This document shows positions 45,569-54,694 of a stretch of DNA of 64,000 bases, piece after piece; position 1 is the stretch's first letter, and each line of letters begins with the position of its first letter. Below the pieces are notes generated by a model. It ran no database searches, was not told the origin of the DNA, and was given only the letters and a program-made list of their open reading frames with translations. Origin of the DNA: Cytobacillus firmus (GTDB taxonomy: Bacteria; Bacillota; Bacilli; Bacillales; Cytobacillaceae). The position numbers were made by a program, and so were the translations under genes. The DNA lies in contig NZ_JAMBOJ010000003.1 of NCBI RefSeq assembly GCF_023715565.1, positions 1 through 64,000 on the forward strand, read 5' to 3'.

Positions 45569-46224
45569 GGAGAATCAGCTCCTTCCTCTTGCTGAGCGGA
45601 GGAATCCTTCTCCTCTGTACCTTTTGTTTCATCCATATTGGCGGCCTCATTAAGCACTGCCGGGTTTATTCTTAATTCAAATTCTGCATAATACCTCGGC
45701 TGTATGTTTGCCTGTTTTCTAATTTCAGCAGATTCGTCTTTTAAGATGTCTGCAGTTTTAGCTTCGCTTATAATCGCTTCATCGACCCACGGCAATTCTG
45801 TCAGACTATGCAAATAATAGGCAGCCTCGCTTTTCGAGTCAAATTGGACAATCTGTTTGACCTTATCTTCTTCATCCAGCTCAAACTCAATTACGAATCC
45901 TCGTTCAGGCAGAAGCCTGGTGAACTGTTTCATAAGGAGGACCAATTCGAATGGCTGCTTTTCTGCCCATTCAATGGCAATTTTCAGCTCTTCTGCCGCA
46001 TTGGAAGATTGGTAGTCTGCAAGTTTTGCCTGCTGAGCTTCAAGAATTCCATTTGTTTGGGTTATTCTCTTCTCAATTTGAAGAAGCTCAGTGTTTTTCT
46101 TTTCAACTGTTAAATATACAAACAAGAATGCAGCAATAAGCAAGACAACAATAAGACCTGAAATTATATAAATGTTTTTGGTTCTTTTTTCCCTTTGAGG
46201 AAGAAGATTAATGTCAACCTGCAT
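45565..46224 (-). CDS. pilN: PilN-like type IV pilus assembly protein
   Basis: The 219-residue protein begins MQVDINLLPQREKRTKN. The INLLPQRE motif is the conserved PilN peptide that docks into PilM. One transmembrane helix (IYIISGLIVVLLIAAFLFVY), a coiled coil (45-80) and a ferredoxin-like domain follow. It is three bases downstream of pilM and overlaps pilO. Confidence 0.9.
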   Translation of the reverse strand: MQVDINLLPQREKRTKNIYIISGLIVVLLIAAFLFVYLTVEKKNTELLQIEKRITQTNGILEAQQAKLADYQSSNAAEELKIAIEWAEKQPFELVLLMKQFTRLLPERGFVIEFELDEEDKVKQIVQFDSKSEAAYYLHSLTELPWVDEAIISEAKTADILKDESAEIRKQANIQPRYYAEFELRINPAVLNEAANMDETKGTEEKDSSAQQEEGADSP

Positions 46225-46227
46225 ACG

Positions 46228-47223
46228 CTATCCCTCTTTTAAGCCAAGTCCAATATTCACATGGAAAGCTGATTGCTTCAGCAGCTCATGCTGTCCGCTA
46301 TTCAGGCAGTCCCGGAAAGAAACAACTGGCACTTCCATTCTGTTTTTTATATCCCTTTGAATCGTTTCAAGCCATGGGTGATCGCCAGTTACGATGATCC
46401 TGCTAATTTGCCGCTGTCCCTGATTTAATGAATACCGGTAAAAATTCATTACTTTTTCAATGTCATTGTAAATATCCAATAGGGGATGCAGCACTTCTTC
46501 TTCGTTGCCGCTGTATTCCAGCTTCTTTTCCCCGTTAGACATTGTTGCTGTTCCCCACTTGGTTAAGTCTGTCTCAATCGGAATGTTTCTCATAAATACA
46601 GGGATTTCGGATTCGAAAATGCTGCACACTGCTGAATTTAGGTCAATCTGAATGAGCATATTAGCTTCCGATTGCTGTTCTTCAAAATAGCTGCAATAAA
46701 GACGAAACACTGCGAGAGAAGAAATATCTGCAGCTGCGGGACGGAGTTTGGCATCCTCAAATAGTTCGGTATATTCCATAACAATTTCTTCAGGAGCAGC
46801 AAATAGCAGGATTTCGGATGAATCCTTCTGATTAGAACTTAGAACATGATAATCAAAAACAGGCTCTTCAAAAGGCAAATGTATACTGGAGCCGAGTTCC
46901 ATATACAAATAGCCTTTAATCTCATCCTCCTGGACATCCTCCGGTATGATCAGCTTTCTCAAAACAATAAAAGGATCGGGTACAGTAAAATATACCTGCC
47001 TGTTTTTTATTTTCCACTCATTGACACATTCTTCAAGGATAAGAGCAAGTGTATCATAATCCAGGATCTTCCCATCCTTAATAATCCCTGGCGGCAGAAA
47101 CCGTTCATCCCATTTTGCCAAATTCAAATCACGCTGACTTTTCATTTCTGCATAACGAATAACATGATCTTTGATAATTACATTTACATGCTTCTTTTTT
47201 CCGGGAAGATATCGTATTGCCAT
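46228..47223 (-). CDS. pilM: PilM-like actin-fold type IV pilus protein
   Basis: PilM is a cytoplasmic actin-like ATPase-fold protein that binds the N-terminus of PilN. The 331 residues include the SHS2-type subdomain (YLYMELGSSIHLPFEEPVFD) and the segment LIQIDLNSAVCSIFESEIPV in place of the phosphate 2 loop. The nucleotide-binding motifs are weaker than in Gram-negative PilM. It starts a pilM-pilN-pilO-pilin group, separated from pilD by a terminator-like hairpin. Confidence 0.88.
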   Translation of the reverse strand: MAIRYLPGKKKHVNVIIKDHVIRYAEMKSQRDLNLAKWDERFLPPGIIKDGKILDYDTLALILEECVNEWKIKNRQVYFTVPDPFIVLRKLIIPEDVQEDEIKGYLYMELGSSIHLPFEEPVFDYHVLSSNQKDSSEILLFAAPEEIVMEYTELFEDAKLRPAAADISSLAVFRLYCSYFEEQQSEANMLIQIDLNSAVCSIFESEIPVFMRNIPIETDLTKWGTATMSNGEKKLEYSGNEEEVLHPLLDIYNDIEKVMNFYRYSLNQGQRQISRIIVTGDHPWLETIQRDIKNRMEVPVVSFRDCLNSGQHELLKQSAFHVNIGLGLKEG

Positions 47224-47261
47224 GAGGAAAAACTCCTTAATTATGTTAGATTTGCCTAGGG

Positions 47262-47297
47262 AAAAATAAGAGCCGGAATAGTCCAGCTCTTATTTCA
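47262..47297 (-). terminator. Terminator between pilD and pilM
   Basis: AAATAAGAGC and GCTCTTATTT form a 10-bp perfect stem, with five T residues after it on the reverse strand. It may let the pilin-pilD mRNA end here while some transcripts continue into pilM. Confidence 0.8.
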
Positions 47298-47311
47298 AAT
47301 TGTACTGCCTT

Positions 47312-48061
47312 TTATAGAAACGAATGAAAATACCATTCAATCAATTCACTACCGCAAAAATAAGCCAGTAAAGTCCCAATCCCAATGAATGGGCCAAAGG
47401 GAATAGGCTTGCCTTTTTGGACAATTCCTAAAATCATGCCAAGGCCACCAATGGCGGCACCAAATAATGTAGCAAGGAAGAATGAAAGCAAAACAAGCTT
47501 TGCGCCTAAAGCAATGCCAATGACGGCATACAGCTTGATATCTCCTCCGCCCATACCGCCTTTGCTGATGACAGCTATTAGAAGCAGAAGAAAGAAGCCT
47601 ATTACTGCACCTGCGAAGCTGTCCCACCATGGGGAGAGCGGTATGAAAATGCGTTCTGCTATTAAGACAGCAGCAAAGAACAGCAAAATCTTATCTGGGA
47701 TAATCATATATTTGAAATCTGATACAAACACAATGATTACAAGAGAAATTACCGTCCAGGCAATAAACAATTCAGCAGTCCAGCCCATTATCAGCGGTGC
47801 AGCAGCAAACAGGATTCCTGTCGAAAGCTCAACAGCCGGATACAAGGCTGAAACCGGCGCCTTGCAGCGCCGGCACTTTCCGCTCAGAAATATATACGAT
47901 AAGACTGGAACAAGTTCCAAAGGTGATAAAGTATGATTACAGTGCGGGCAATGGGACCGCGGTAGTGACACAGACTGGTTTTGCGGAATTCTTAGGCCTG
48001 CTACGTTGTAGAAGGAGCCTAGAATGGTGCCTAAAAATAATAGAATAATATATATGCTCAT
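47312..48061 (-). CDS. pilD: Prepilin peptidase (PilD/ComC family)
   Basis: A membrane aspartic protease that cuts prepilin leaders and methylates the new N-terminus. The N-terminal cytoplasmic domain has the two CxxC pairs (SHCPHCNHTL and GKCRRCKAP). The A24 catalytic Asp residues are in VSDFKYMIIPDKILL and GMGGGDIKLYAVIGIALG. Eight transmembrane segments are predicted across 249 residues. In B. subtilis comC occupies the same spot near spoIIB; here it presumably serves the pilus pilins, and it could also process competence pilins. Confidence 0.95.
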   Translation of the reverse strand: MSIYIILLFLGTILGSFYNVAGLRIPQNQSVSLPRSHCPHCNHTLSPLELVPVLSYIFLSGKCRRCKAPVSALYPAVELSTGILFAAAPLIMGWTAELFIAWTVISLVIIVFVSDFKYMIIPDKILLFFAAVLIAERIFIPLSPWWDSFAGAVIGFFLLLLIAVISKGGMGGGDIKLYAVIGIALGAKLVLLSFFLATLFGAAIGGLGMILGIVQKGKPIPFGPFIGIGTLLAYFCGSELIEWYFHSFL

Positions 48062-48067
48062 TATTTA

Positions 48068-48496
48068 TTATTCTGTGTCTTTTTCCTCAGGATCATTGCC
48101 ACTGAATTGAAGTAATTCATCCTCGGTTACAGTATTACTATCATTTACTATAGTTGAACCTTCATGACCAACTAAAGAGTATGAAAATTTTCCACTAGTA
48201 TCATTTTTTGTAACCTTAACAGTAAAAGATTTGTATTTCACTTTTTCTAAGTAAGATTTCAAATCATTAAAGGTTAAGTCTTGTGCTTTTGGATTTGTTG
48301 ACACATATAATTTTGCTGCATTTACAATTTGTACTGCCTCTGCAACCTTAGCATCCTCTTTTGTCTTATTAATCAACCCACCAATACTAGGCACAGCAAT
48401 CGCCGCAATAATCCCCAAAATAACAATAACCGCAAGCAATTCAATCAATGTTAAACCTTTTTGGTCATTAAGCCGTTTTCTTAAATTCTTAATCAT
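48068..48496 (-). CDS. pilA: Type IV pilin, probable major subunit
   Basis: A prepilin with leader MIKNLRKRLNDQKG and mature start LTLIELLAVIVILGIIAAIA, with Glu at +5. I chose the ATG at 48496, seven bases after GAGGGAG; an ATG 18 bases earlier is closer to the site than is normal. The mature protein is about 128 residues, like ComGC or small major pilins, with an acidic C-terminus (DPEEKDTE) and no Cys. It has its own promoter and a following terminator beyond pilD, which fits high expression. Calling it major is inferred from this. Confidence 0.85.
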   Translation of the reverse strand: MIKNLRKRLNDQKGLTLIELLAVIVILGIIAAIAVPSIGGLINKTKEDAKVAEAVQIVNAAKLYVSTNPKAQDLTFNDLKSYLEKVKYKSFTVKVTKNDTSGKFSYSLVGHEGSTIVNDSNTVTEDELLQFSGNDPEEKDTE

Positions 48497-48550
48497 CTTT
48501 TCTCTCCCTCTCAAACTAGTGGTTTATTTTACCTTTAATAGGACTATTAT

Positions 48551-48579
48551 ACTATATGCTCTATCTATGAACAGTCGAA
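48551..48579 (-). promoter_or_regulatory. Promoter for the pilin-pilD transcript
   Basis: On the reverse strand TTCGAC (48574-48579), a 17-bp spacer and TATAGT (48551-48556) lie about 55 bp upstream of the pilin ATG in the only sizeable gap of the pilus operon. Confidence 0.6.
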
Positions 48580-48601
48580 TTTTTTAATATTTTGTAAATT
48601 T

Positions 48602-49807
48602 TTATCCAACATGCTGAAAGATTTCAAACATCGGCACCATAATTGATGTGACTATAGTCCCAACAATGCTGGCCAGAAAGACAATCATGAGCGGTTCAAT
48701 GAGTGATTTTAACCTGTCTGTGGCGCTTTCTACTTCTTTTTCGTAAAAGTCAGCTACCTTCCCGAGCATCGCATCCAGTGATCCGGACTCTTCCCCGATC
48801 GCAATCATTTGCGATACTAGCGGCGGGAAGACCCAGTGTTTCTTCATTGGTTCCGTCAAAGACTTTCCCTGCTCCAGTGAATCTCTAGATTTCGCAATCA
48901 CTTTTGCCATTACCTCATTTTCGACAATGCTTTCGACAATGCTTAGAGCCTGCAGAATCGGCACAGAGCTGGAAAATAACGAGCTTAAGGTTCTAGTCAT
49001 TCTAGCTATGGCTGCTTTCTGAAGAATCTTCCCAAATATCGGCATTCTCAGGAGGAAATAATCAAGATAATATCTACTGGCTTTATTGTTGCGAATAAAC
49101 ACAATTCCCATAAAGAAAGCCAAGAATAAAATGATGACAAACCACCAGTACTGCTGCATAAACTCACTGGAACTGAGAACAAATTGTGTAATGGCAGGGA
49201 GTTCCCCTCCGAAATCTTTAAACATTTCCACAAAGGTAGGCACAACGGAGACAAGCAAAAAGATAACTACTGCAATAGCAATTATGCCGACAGTTATAGG
49301 ATAGGCAAGTGCTGATATGATTTTCTGCTTTGTGTAATGCTGCTTTTCAAAATGGACCGCAAGCCTTTCGAGCGTTTCGTCCATGTTTCCGCCTGCTTCT
49401 CCTGCTTTGATCATATTGACGAACATTCCGCTGAAGATTTTTTTATGCCTTGATGCAGCATCTGAAAGCGGAAGTCCATCACGCAAATCCTGTTCGACCG
49501 CTATTAATGCCCTCTTGAGTGCTTTGCTTTCAGTTTGCTTCGCAAGTATAGCGGTTGATTCTACAACTGTGACCCCCGCTTTCAGCAAGGTGGCAAACTG
49601 GCGCAGATAGATGACAAAGTCCTGGAGCTTGACCGGATTACCGATTGTTATTTCTTTTGTTAAAAACGTCTCCGCAACTTCCTGAATTTCCTGAACTCTA
49701 ATACCGCTTTCCTTCAGCTGAAGCATGGCTTCCCTTTTAGAAACAGCTGTCACGATTCCAGTTTTCTTCCCTTTGCGGTCACGCCCGTTGTATTTATAGC
49801 GGGCCAT
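48602..49807 (-). CDS. pilC: PilC, type IV pilus platform protein
   Basis: PilC is the inner-membrane platform that works with PilB and PilT. The 401-residue protein has two GspF domains (near 70-195 and 270-395). Motifs are LRQFATLLKAGVTVVESTAI and MIKAGEAGGNMDETLERLAV in the first, and MIAIGEESGSLDAMLGKVAD in the second. Three transmembrane segments are evident. It overlaps pilT by 14 bp. Confidence 0.95.
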   Translation of the reverse strand: MARYKYNGRDRKGKKTGIVTAVSKREAMLQLKESGIRVQEIQEVAETFLTKEITIGNPVKLQDFVIYLRQFATLLKAGVTVVESTAILAKQTESKALKRALIAVEQDLRDGLPLSDAASRHKKIFSGMFVNMIKAGEAGGNMDETLERLAVHFEKQHYTKQKIISALAYPITVGIIAIAVVIFLLVSVVPTFVEMFKDFGGELPAITQFVLSSSEFMQQYWWFVIILFLAFFMGIVFIRNNKASRYYLDYFLLRMPIFGKILQKAAIARMTRTLSSLFSSSVPILQALSIVESIVENEVMAKVIAKSRDSLEQGKSLTEPMKKHWVFPPLVSQMIAIGEESGSLDAMLGKVADFYEKEVESATDRLKSLIEPLMIVFLASIVGTIVTSIMVPMFEIFQHVG

Positions 49808-50849
49808 GATGAGTCACCATTTCCTGTATGTATGGCAATGCTGATTCTTTGGCGATTTTTCCGCTCTCCAATAGAGAAGCAATACTTGTCTCGAGTGTAT
49901 GCATTCCCTGAGCGCGTGACGTTTGCATCACATTGATGATCTGGTGGATCTTTTCATTTCTGATCAAGTTTCCCACAGCAGAATTATTCATTAGCACTTC
50001 TGTAGCTGCATGACGGCCCTTCCTGTCTGCGGTGAGAAAAAGCCGCTGCGATATAATCGACACTAATACAGAAGCTAGCTGTATTCTTATTTGCCCCTGC
50101 TGTGAAGGCGGAAATACATCGATAATTCGGTTAATCGTAGCTGGAGCACTTGAGGTATGCAGTGTGCCCAGCACCAAATGACCCGTTTCAGCCGCTGTTA
50201 TGGCTGTTTGGATAGTTTCCAGGTCACGCATTTCCCCTACAAGTATCACATCCGGATCCTGACGCAAAGCAGCTCTTAATCCATTTGCGAAATGCTTTGT
50301 ATCAAACCCAACCTCCCGCTGATCAATAATACAATTTCCATGCTTATGAAGATATTCAATCGGGTCCTCGAGCGTAATAATGTGCTTTCTCATCGTCTCG
50401 TTCATATAATGAATCATTGAAGCTAATGTCGTTGATTTTCCGCTTCCCGTCGGCCCTGTGACGAGGACCAGCCCCTGCGGCTTTTCCGCCACATTCTTTA
50501 AGACTGGAGGTAGCCCCAGTTCTTCTAAAGCAGGTATTCGTGTAGGAACAACACGGATAGCCAGTGAGATGCATGACCGCTGAAAATACACATTAACCCT
50601 GAAACGGGATAGCCCCGGTATTCCATAAGAAAAATCCAGCTCGCCATTCTCCTCAAATTTTTTCCATATGTTCTCAGGAATGATGGCTTTAGCCATACCC
50701 TCGGTATCTTCCGGACGCAAACTTTCTTTCCCATATTTTTTTAAATCACCATTAATCCGTATGACAGGAGGAACCCCAACAGTCAAATGCAGATCCGAAG
50801 CCTTCAGCTCATACGCCGCCCTCAACAGATAGTCAATTTTTATCTTCAT
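49794..50849 (-). CDS. pilT: PilT, pilus retraction ATPase
   Basis: PilT powers pilus retraction and twitching. The 351-residue hexameric ATPase has Walker A TGPTGSGKSTTLASM (near 131-145), the Asp box, Walker B VILVGEMRDLETIQTA, the His box GHLVLGTLHTSSAPATINRI and the PilT-specific C-terminal motif GNLIRNEKIHQIINVMQTS. This separates it from PilB and suggests a retractile pilus. It lies nine bases downstream of pilB. Confidence 0.96.
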   Translation of the reverse strand: MKIKIDYLLRAAYELKASDLHLTVGVPPVIRINGDLKKYGKESLRPEDTEGMAKAIIPENIWKKFEENGELDFSYGIPGLSRFRVNVYFQRSCISLAIRVVPTRIPALEELGLPPVLKNVAEKPQGLVLVTGPTGSGKSTTLASMIHYMNETMRKHIITLEDPIEYLHKHGNCIIDQREVGFDTKHFANGLRAALRQDPDVILVGEMRDLETIQTAITAAETGHLVLGTLHTSSAPATINRIIDVFPPSQQGQIRIQLASVLVSIISQRLFLTADRKGRHAATEVLMNNSAVGNLIRNEKIHQIINVMQTSRAQGMHTLETSIASLLESGKIAKESALPYIQEMVTHHGPL

Positions 50850-50858
50850 ACCGTACTC

Positions 50859-52529
50859 CTAATCAGGTATAGCTACCCGTAATACTTCTTCAGTAGTTGT
50901 AATCCCCTGTTTTACTTTTAGCAATCCATCATCAATAAGAAAAACTGTTTTATTTCTTATTGCGTAATCCCGGAGTTTTGTAAATGATTCACCATTCATA
51001 ATGATTTTTCGCATCTCATCATTAATAACCAGCACTTCGTGAATGGCTATTCTACCTTTATATCCAGTCATATTGCAGGAGGAACAGCCTTTCCCCCGCA
51101 CAACCTTCTCCAGTTTTATGCCTCGTTTTGCAAAAATCTCAATTTCCCGCTTAGCCGGCTGCTTCTCCTCGGAACAATCACGGCAGACTTTCCTTACGAG
51201 CCGCTGTGCCACGATTCCGCTCAAAGACGATGCAACAAGGAATGGTTCAACACCCATATCCAGAAGACGGGTGATGGAGCCTAATGAATCATTTGTGTGA
51301 AGGGTACTGAGCACAAGATGTCCAGTCAGTGATGCTCTAATGGAAACTTCCGCCGTTTCCCTATCCCGGATTTCCCCTACCATAATGATATTGGGATCCT
51401 GACGCAAAATGGCCCGCAAACCTTTTGCAAACGTCATCCCGACATTGGAATTTACTTGAATCTGATTAATTCCTTCAAGCTGATACTCAACGGGATCTTC
51501 AACCGTAATAATATTTACTTCTTCACTGTTCAGGCGATTTAAAGCTGCATATAAAGTAGAAGATTTTCCGGAACCGGTAGGACCGGTTATTAAAACAATG
51601 CCTGTAGGCTTTTCAACCATTTCTATAAATCTCTGAAGATTTAATTTATTGAAGCCAAGTTTATGGATATCATTCAATGCACTGCTTAAATCCAGCAAAC
51701 GCAGCACAATTTTTTCGCCGTACACCGTGGGCAATGTGGAGACCCTCAAGTCAACAGGATGAAAATCAATATTAATCTTTATTCTTCCATCCTGTGGAAT
51801 TCTGTGTTCAGTAATATCCAGATTGGACATGATTTTTATGCGGGCAGAAAGCACACTCTGCATATGCTTAGGAAGAACACGCTCCGTTCTTAGGACACCA
51901 TCGATCCGGTATCTGATCAGCACCTTTGTTTCCTGGGGATCAAGATGGATATCACTTGCCTTTAAAGCAGCTGCACTGGCAATGATCTGATTGACAAGCC
52001 TGACGACAAGCGAATCTTCATCAGCCATCTGATTCTCTTCTGCTGCATCCAGATTCCCCGCTGTTCCCAGCAGTTCCTCAAACCCTTCATTCATATCGTA
52101 ATATTTATTAATTGCCCTGAGAATGTCATCTTTGGTGGCGATGGCTGTTTCAATTTGAAAGCCTGTTGATAACCGCAAATCATCAATTGTGTAAAAGTCC
52201 ATAGGATCTGCCATAGCGACAAAGAGCTTCTCTCCGTCTTTCTTTAATGGAATGAGGAGATTTCGCTTCGCCACATCTTTTGGCACAATGCTGAAAAGCT
52301 TTGTATCAAAGGGATAGCGATATAAACTGACATGGGGAATCCCAAGCTGAAATTCAAGAACCTCAATTAGCTGCTGTTCTGTAATAAATCCTTTTTGAAG
52401 CAAAACATCTCCGAGCTTTTGATTGGAATCCTTTTCTATTAAAGATGTTTGCAGCTGTTCCCCGGTGATAAGGCCGGCGTCAACCAGCAAATCTCCCAGT
52501 CTCTTGCGCATCTGCTTCATACCCACCAC
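50859..52529 (-). CDS. pilB: PilB, pilus extension ATPase
   Basis: PilB powers pilin assembly. Two N-terminal MshEN-type segments (LGDLLVDAGLITGEQLQTSL and LGDVLLQKGFITEQQLIEVL) are present. MshEN domains bind c-di-GMP in related proteins, which matters because a GGDEF gene lies nearby. The ATPase core has Walker A TGPTGSGKSSTLYAALN, Walker B IIMVGEIRDRETAEVS and a zinc CxxC pair (VCRDC and GCSSC). The 556-residue length is normal. The GTG start at 52529 is preceded by AAGGTAAGG; an ATG nine bases later is the alternative. Confidence 0.95.
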   Translation of the reverse strand: MVGMKQMRKRLGDLLVDAGLITGEQLQTSLIEKDSNQKLGDVLLQKGFITEQQLIEVLEFQLGIPHVSLYRYPFDTKLFSIVPKDVAKRNLLIPLKKDGEKLFVAMADPMDFYTIDDLRLSTGFQIETAIATKDDILRAINKYYDMNEGFEELLGTAGNLDAAEENQMADEDSLVVRLVNQIIASAAALKASDIHLDPQETKVLIRYRIDGVLRTERVLPKHMQSVLSARIKIMSNLDITEHRIPQDGRIKINIDFHPVDLRVSTLPTVYGEKIVLRLLDLSSALNDIHKLGFNKLNLQRFIEMVEKPTGIVLITGPTGSGKSSTLYAALNRLNSEEVNIITVEDPVEYQLEGINQIQVNSNVGMTFAKGLRAILRQDPNIIMVGEIRDRETAEVSIRASLTGHLVLSTLHTNDSLGSITRLLDMGVEPFLVASSLSGIVAQRLVRKVCRDCSEEKQPAKREIEIFAKRGIKLEKVVRGKGCSSCNMTGYKGRIAIHEVLVINDEMRKIIMNGESFTKLRDYAIRNKTVFLIDDGLLKVKQGITTTEEVLRVAIPD

Positions 52530-52541
52530 TGCCTTACCTTT

Positions 52542-53915
52542 TTATTTGACGGCTTCATCTTCCAGTCCCCAAAGATCTTCATCATGTTCATTTGCATTCT
52601 TACCGGTTCCTTTATTGCTGTCTGTTTCATTTTGCTTATTGTCAGGTTTCTGTTCAGCTGACAATTTTTCATCATCTGATTCTGATTTCTCATCCTCATT
52701 GCTTACACTGTTTTCAAACTCAATTTCCGCAGGATCAGCGTCCGCCTTATCTTTTTTAATAGCAAGACTGTATACGAGAACCTCATGTACTGGCGGATAG
52801 AAGTCTTCCGCTATTTTTTCGGTGTTTATTATTTTTCCAGCCTCGTCTAACTGATCGCGAAATACATTTATCAGGATGCCCTCTTTGCCTTCAGCTCCGA
52901 TTCGTTTTTGTCCAAATGGCAGCTTGGCATCTATTTGAATAATCGTTTTCGGCTTAAAAGTCTGCTTATCTTTAAGAGAAGGCTGATACGTGTATATCGT
53001 CTTTGGCCCCTTAACAGAAACATACAAAAGCTTATCAAGCTGCTGAAAAGTAATCACATATTTATGATCATTTGGATTAGTAAAAATGAAATCCATTTGT
53101 TTCTCAAAGTCCACTCTGGCCTCAAAACCCGGTTCACTATATCCCGGAAGCAGCCTTCCTGTATGTCTTTCGGTAATCATAAAGTTAGTGCTCAGAAGAG
53201 CTTTATATAGAGCAGATGAGATGATGCTCATTTCGTCCGCCTCAAACTGCAGAACCCCTCTTTCTTCAGCCACATCAAGAAAAGAAATCTGCGAATGAGG
53301 AGCAACTTCGATACTGGCCTCATTGCCTTCCCACATATTGATAACGTTTTCTCTTCCGGAGATTTTAGCTGAAGATTCAGCAATCACCCCATCCTTAATA
53401 AGGTCTCCGGGTAAATAATTTTGCAGTTTTATCATATGATTGCCGCTTTTATGCAAGGATGCATACAACAGAAGGTCAGCTATAAGTGCCTCGCGGTCGA
53501 GGCCCTCTGCGTATAACTCCGGGAGTATTTCTAATAGAATAGCATCAAGCTTTTCTTCATCTATTTTTGCAATAAGCGGATTTTTTTTACCTGGCAGCGC
53601 CAGAGAGATACTTTGTTCTACATCAAATTGATAGAAAGACGCGATGTCCTTGACTTCTTTTGTTACTTCCTGAAATTGCATTGACAAAGCTGTTTTATTA
53701 ACCCATTGGGCCAGTTTTTCAGATATATTAGATAACGCCCGGGACTTGTCCATACCTGTTACATCTTCATTTCCGATAAAAGTTCCGGAATCAAATTCGC
53801 TTTGATCAGAAAAAATCTTTCCGTATGCTGCAGTTCCAAAATATGAAAAGCTAAATAAAAACGAGGTACAGAGTGCCGTAATCAAAAACAGCTTAATAAT
53901 CTGAGGATTCCTCAC
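52542..53915 (-). CDS. VanW-family secreted protein in the pilus operon
   Basis: A 457-residue exported or membrane-anchored protein. An N-terminal hydrophobic helix (IKLFLITALCTSFLFSFSYF) is followed by a four-helix PG_binding-like region and a VanW domain (near 185-310). The latter includes GRENVINMWEGNEASIEVAP, then an ITERHTGRLLPGYSEPGFEA segment. The C-terminal 65 residues are highly acidic (DEKSESDDEKLSAEQKPDNK). VanW proteins lack a known activity. It is encoded directly upstream of pilB, so a role in passing the pilus through the cell wall is possible but only inferred. Confidence 0.8.
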   Translation of the reverse strand: MRNPQIIKLFLITALCTSFLFSFSYFGTAAYGKIFSDQSEFDSGTFIGNEDVTGMDKSRALSNISEKLAQWVNKTALSMQFQEVTKEVKDIASFYQFDVEQSISLALPGKKNPLIAKIDEEKLDAILLEILPELYAEGLDREALIADLLLYASLHKSGNHMIKLQNYLPGDLIKDGVIAESSAKISGRENVINMWEGNEASIEVAPHSQISFLDVAEERGVLQFEADEMSIISSALYKALLSTNFMITERHTGRLLPGYSEPGFEARVDFEKQMDFIFTNPNDHKYVITFQQLDKLLYVSVKGPKTIYTYQPSLKDKQTFKPKTIIQIDAKLPFGQKRIGAEGKEGILINVFRDQLDEAGKIINTEKIAEDFYPPVHEVLVYSLAIKKDKADADPAEIEFENSVSNEDEKSESDDEKLSAEQKPDNKQNETDSNKGTGKNANEHDEDLWGLEDEAVK

Positions 53916-53934
53916 ATTGAGCTTCCTCCTTCAA

Positions 53935-54669
53935 TTATGCGTTCACATTCATTGACAGGTTTACAACAACATTGGGGCCTGCTTCTTGTGCCTTTTGTAC
54001 ATCCTGCTCGGATAAAACCCGGCCGTAAGGAAATAGTATATTTCCATTTAAGTCATATATATCTGCTTCTAATTCTTTGCCTACTAATAATTCCATTTGT
54101 TTGTTTTTTAATGATTGAAGGTGATCCATGTTTTCTCCTTCGCTTGTAAGAACTTCATTGCTCATTACAGGGTCCAGCAATGATACACTGTTTAGAAATC
54201 TTTCAGATGCGTCTTCTTTAACAATAAGGATATCCTTACCAAATGTTAAAATTTCTTCTGCAGTTAATACTGAAGAAGCATCTGTAAGCTGAATTTCAAC
54301 ACCCAGAATATTCCCTGTATCTTCATCTGTGTAAAACTCCGATGTTTCCCCCAATAATTGCCCTTTACGTGTCATCACCTTAGTTTGGGTAATACGAATC
54401 TTTTTGTTTACCAGCTGATTTGCAATTGGGATTTCATTTAAATCAATTACTGCACGGTCACTTTCCACTGTTACCGCGTATTCTCCAATACCAATAATTT
54501 TTTTAAATGGAATGGCCTTTACACTGACTTGCCAATCTTCGTGCTCGATTGTTAAAAAATCGATTGAACCTTTTTCAGGATTTATGACTAATGCTTTCAC
54601 TGTCCCAATTTCCTGGCCTTCCTGAATAGAGATAATAGGCAGACCTGTAATTTCTGTGCTTTTTTTCAT
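53935..54669 (-). CDS. Double PRC-barrel protein in the pilus operon
   Basis: A soluble 244-residue protein with two PRC-barrel-like units: ITGLPIISIQEGQEIGTVKA at residues 8-27 and VMTRKGQLLGETSEFYTDED near 98-117. A C-terminal segment (LVGKELEADIYDLNGNILFP and YGRVLSEQDVQKAQEAG, near 198-236) is unassigned. PRC-barrels usually bind proteins or RNA. It has no signal peptide and should be cytoplasmic. Its place between two membrane-linked pilus genes suggests an adaptor, but there is no direct evidence. Confidence 0.75.
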   Translation of the reverse strand: MKKSTEITGLPIISIQEGQEIGTVKALVINPEKGSIDFLTIEHEDWQVSVKAIPFKKIIGIGEYAVTVESDRAVIDLNEIPIANQLVNKKIRITQTKVMTRKGQLLGETSEFYTDEDTGNILGVEIQLTDASSVLTAEEILTFGKDILIVKEDASERFLNSVSLLDPVMSNEVLTSEGENMDHLQSLKNKQMELLVGKELEADIYDLNGNILFPYGRVLSEQDVQKAQEAGPNVVVNLSMNVNA

Positions 54670-54694
54670 CTTAACATCACCTTATTTATAGTTT

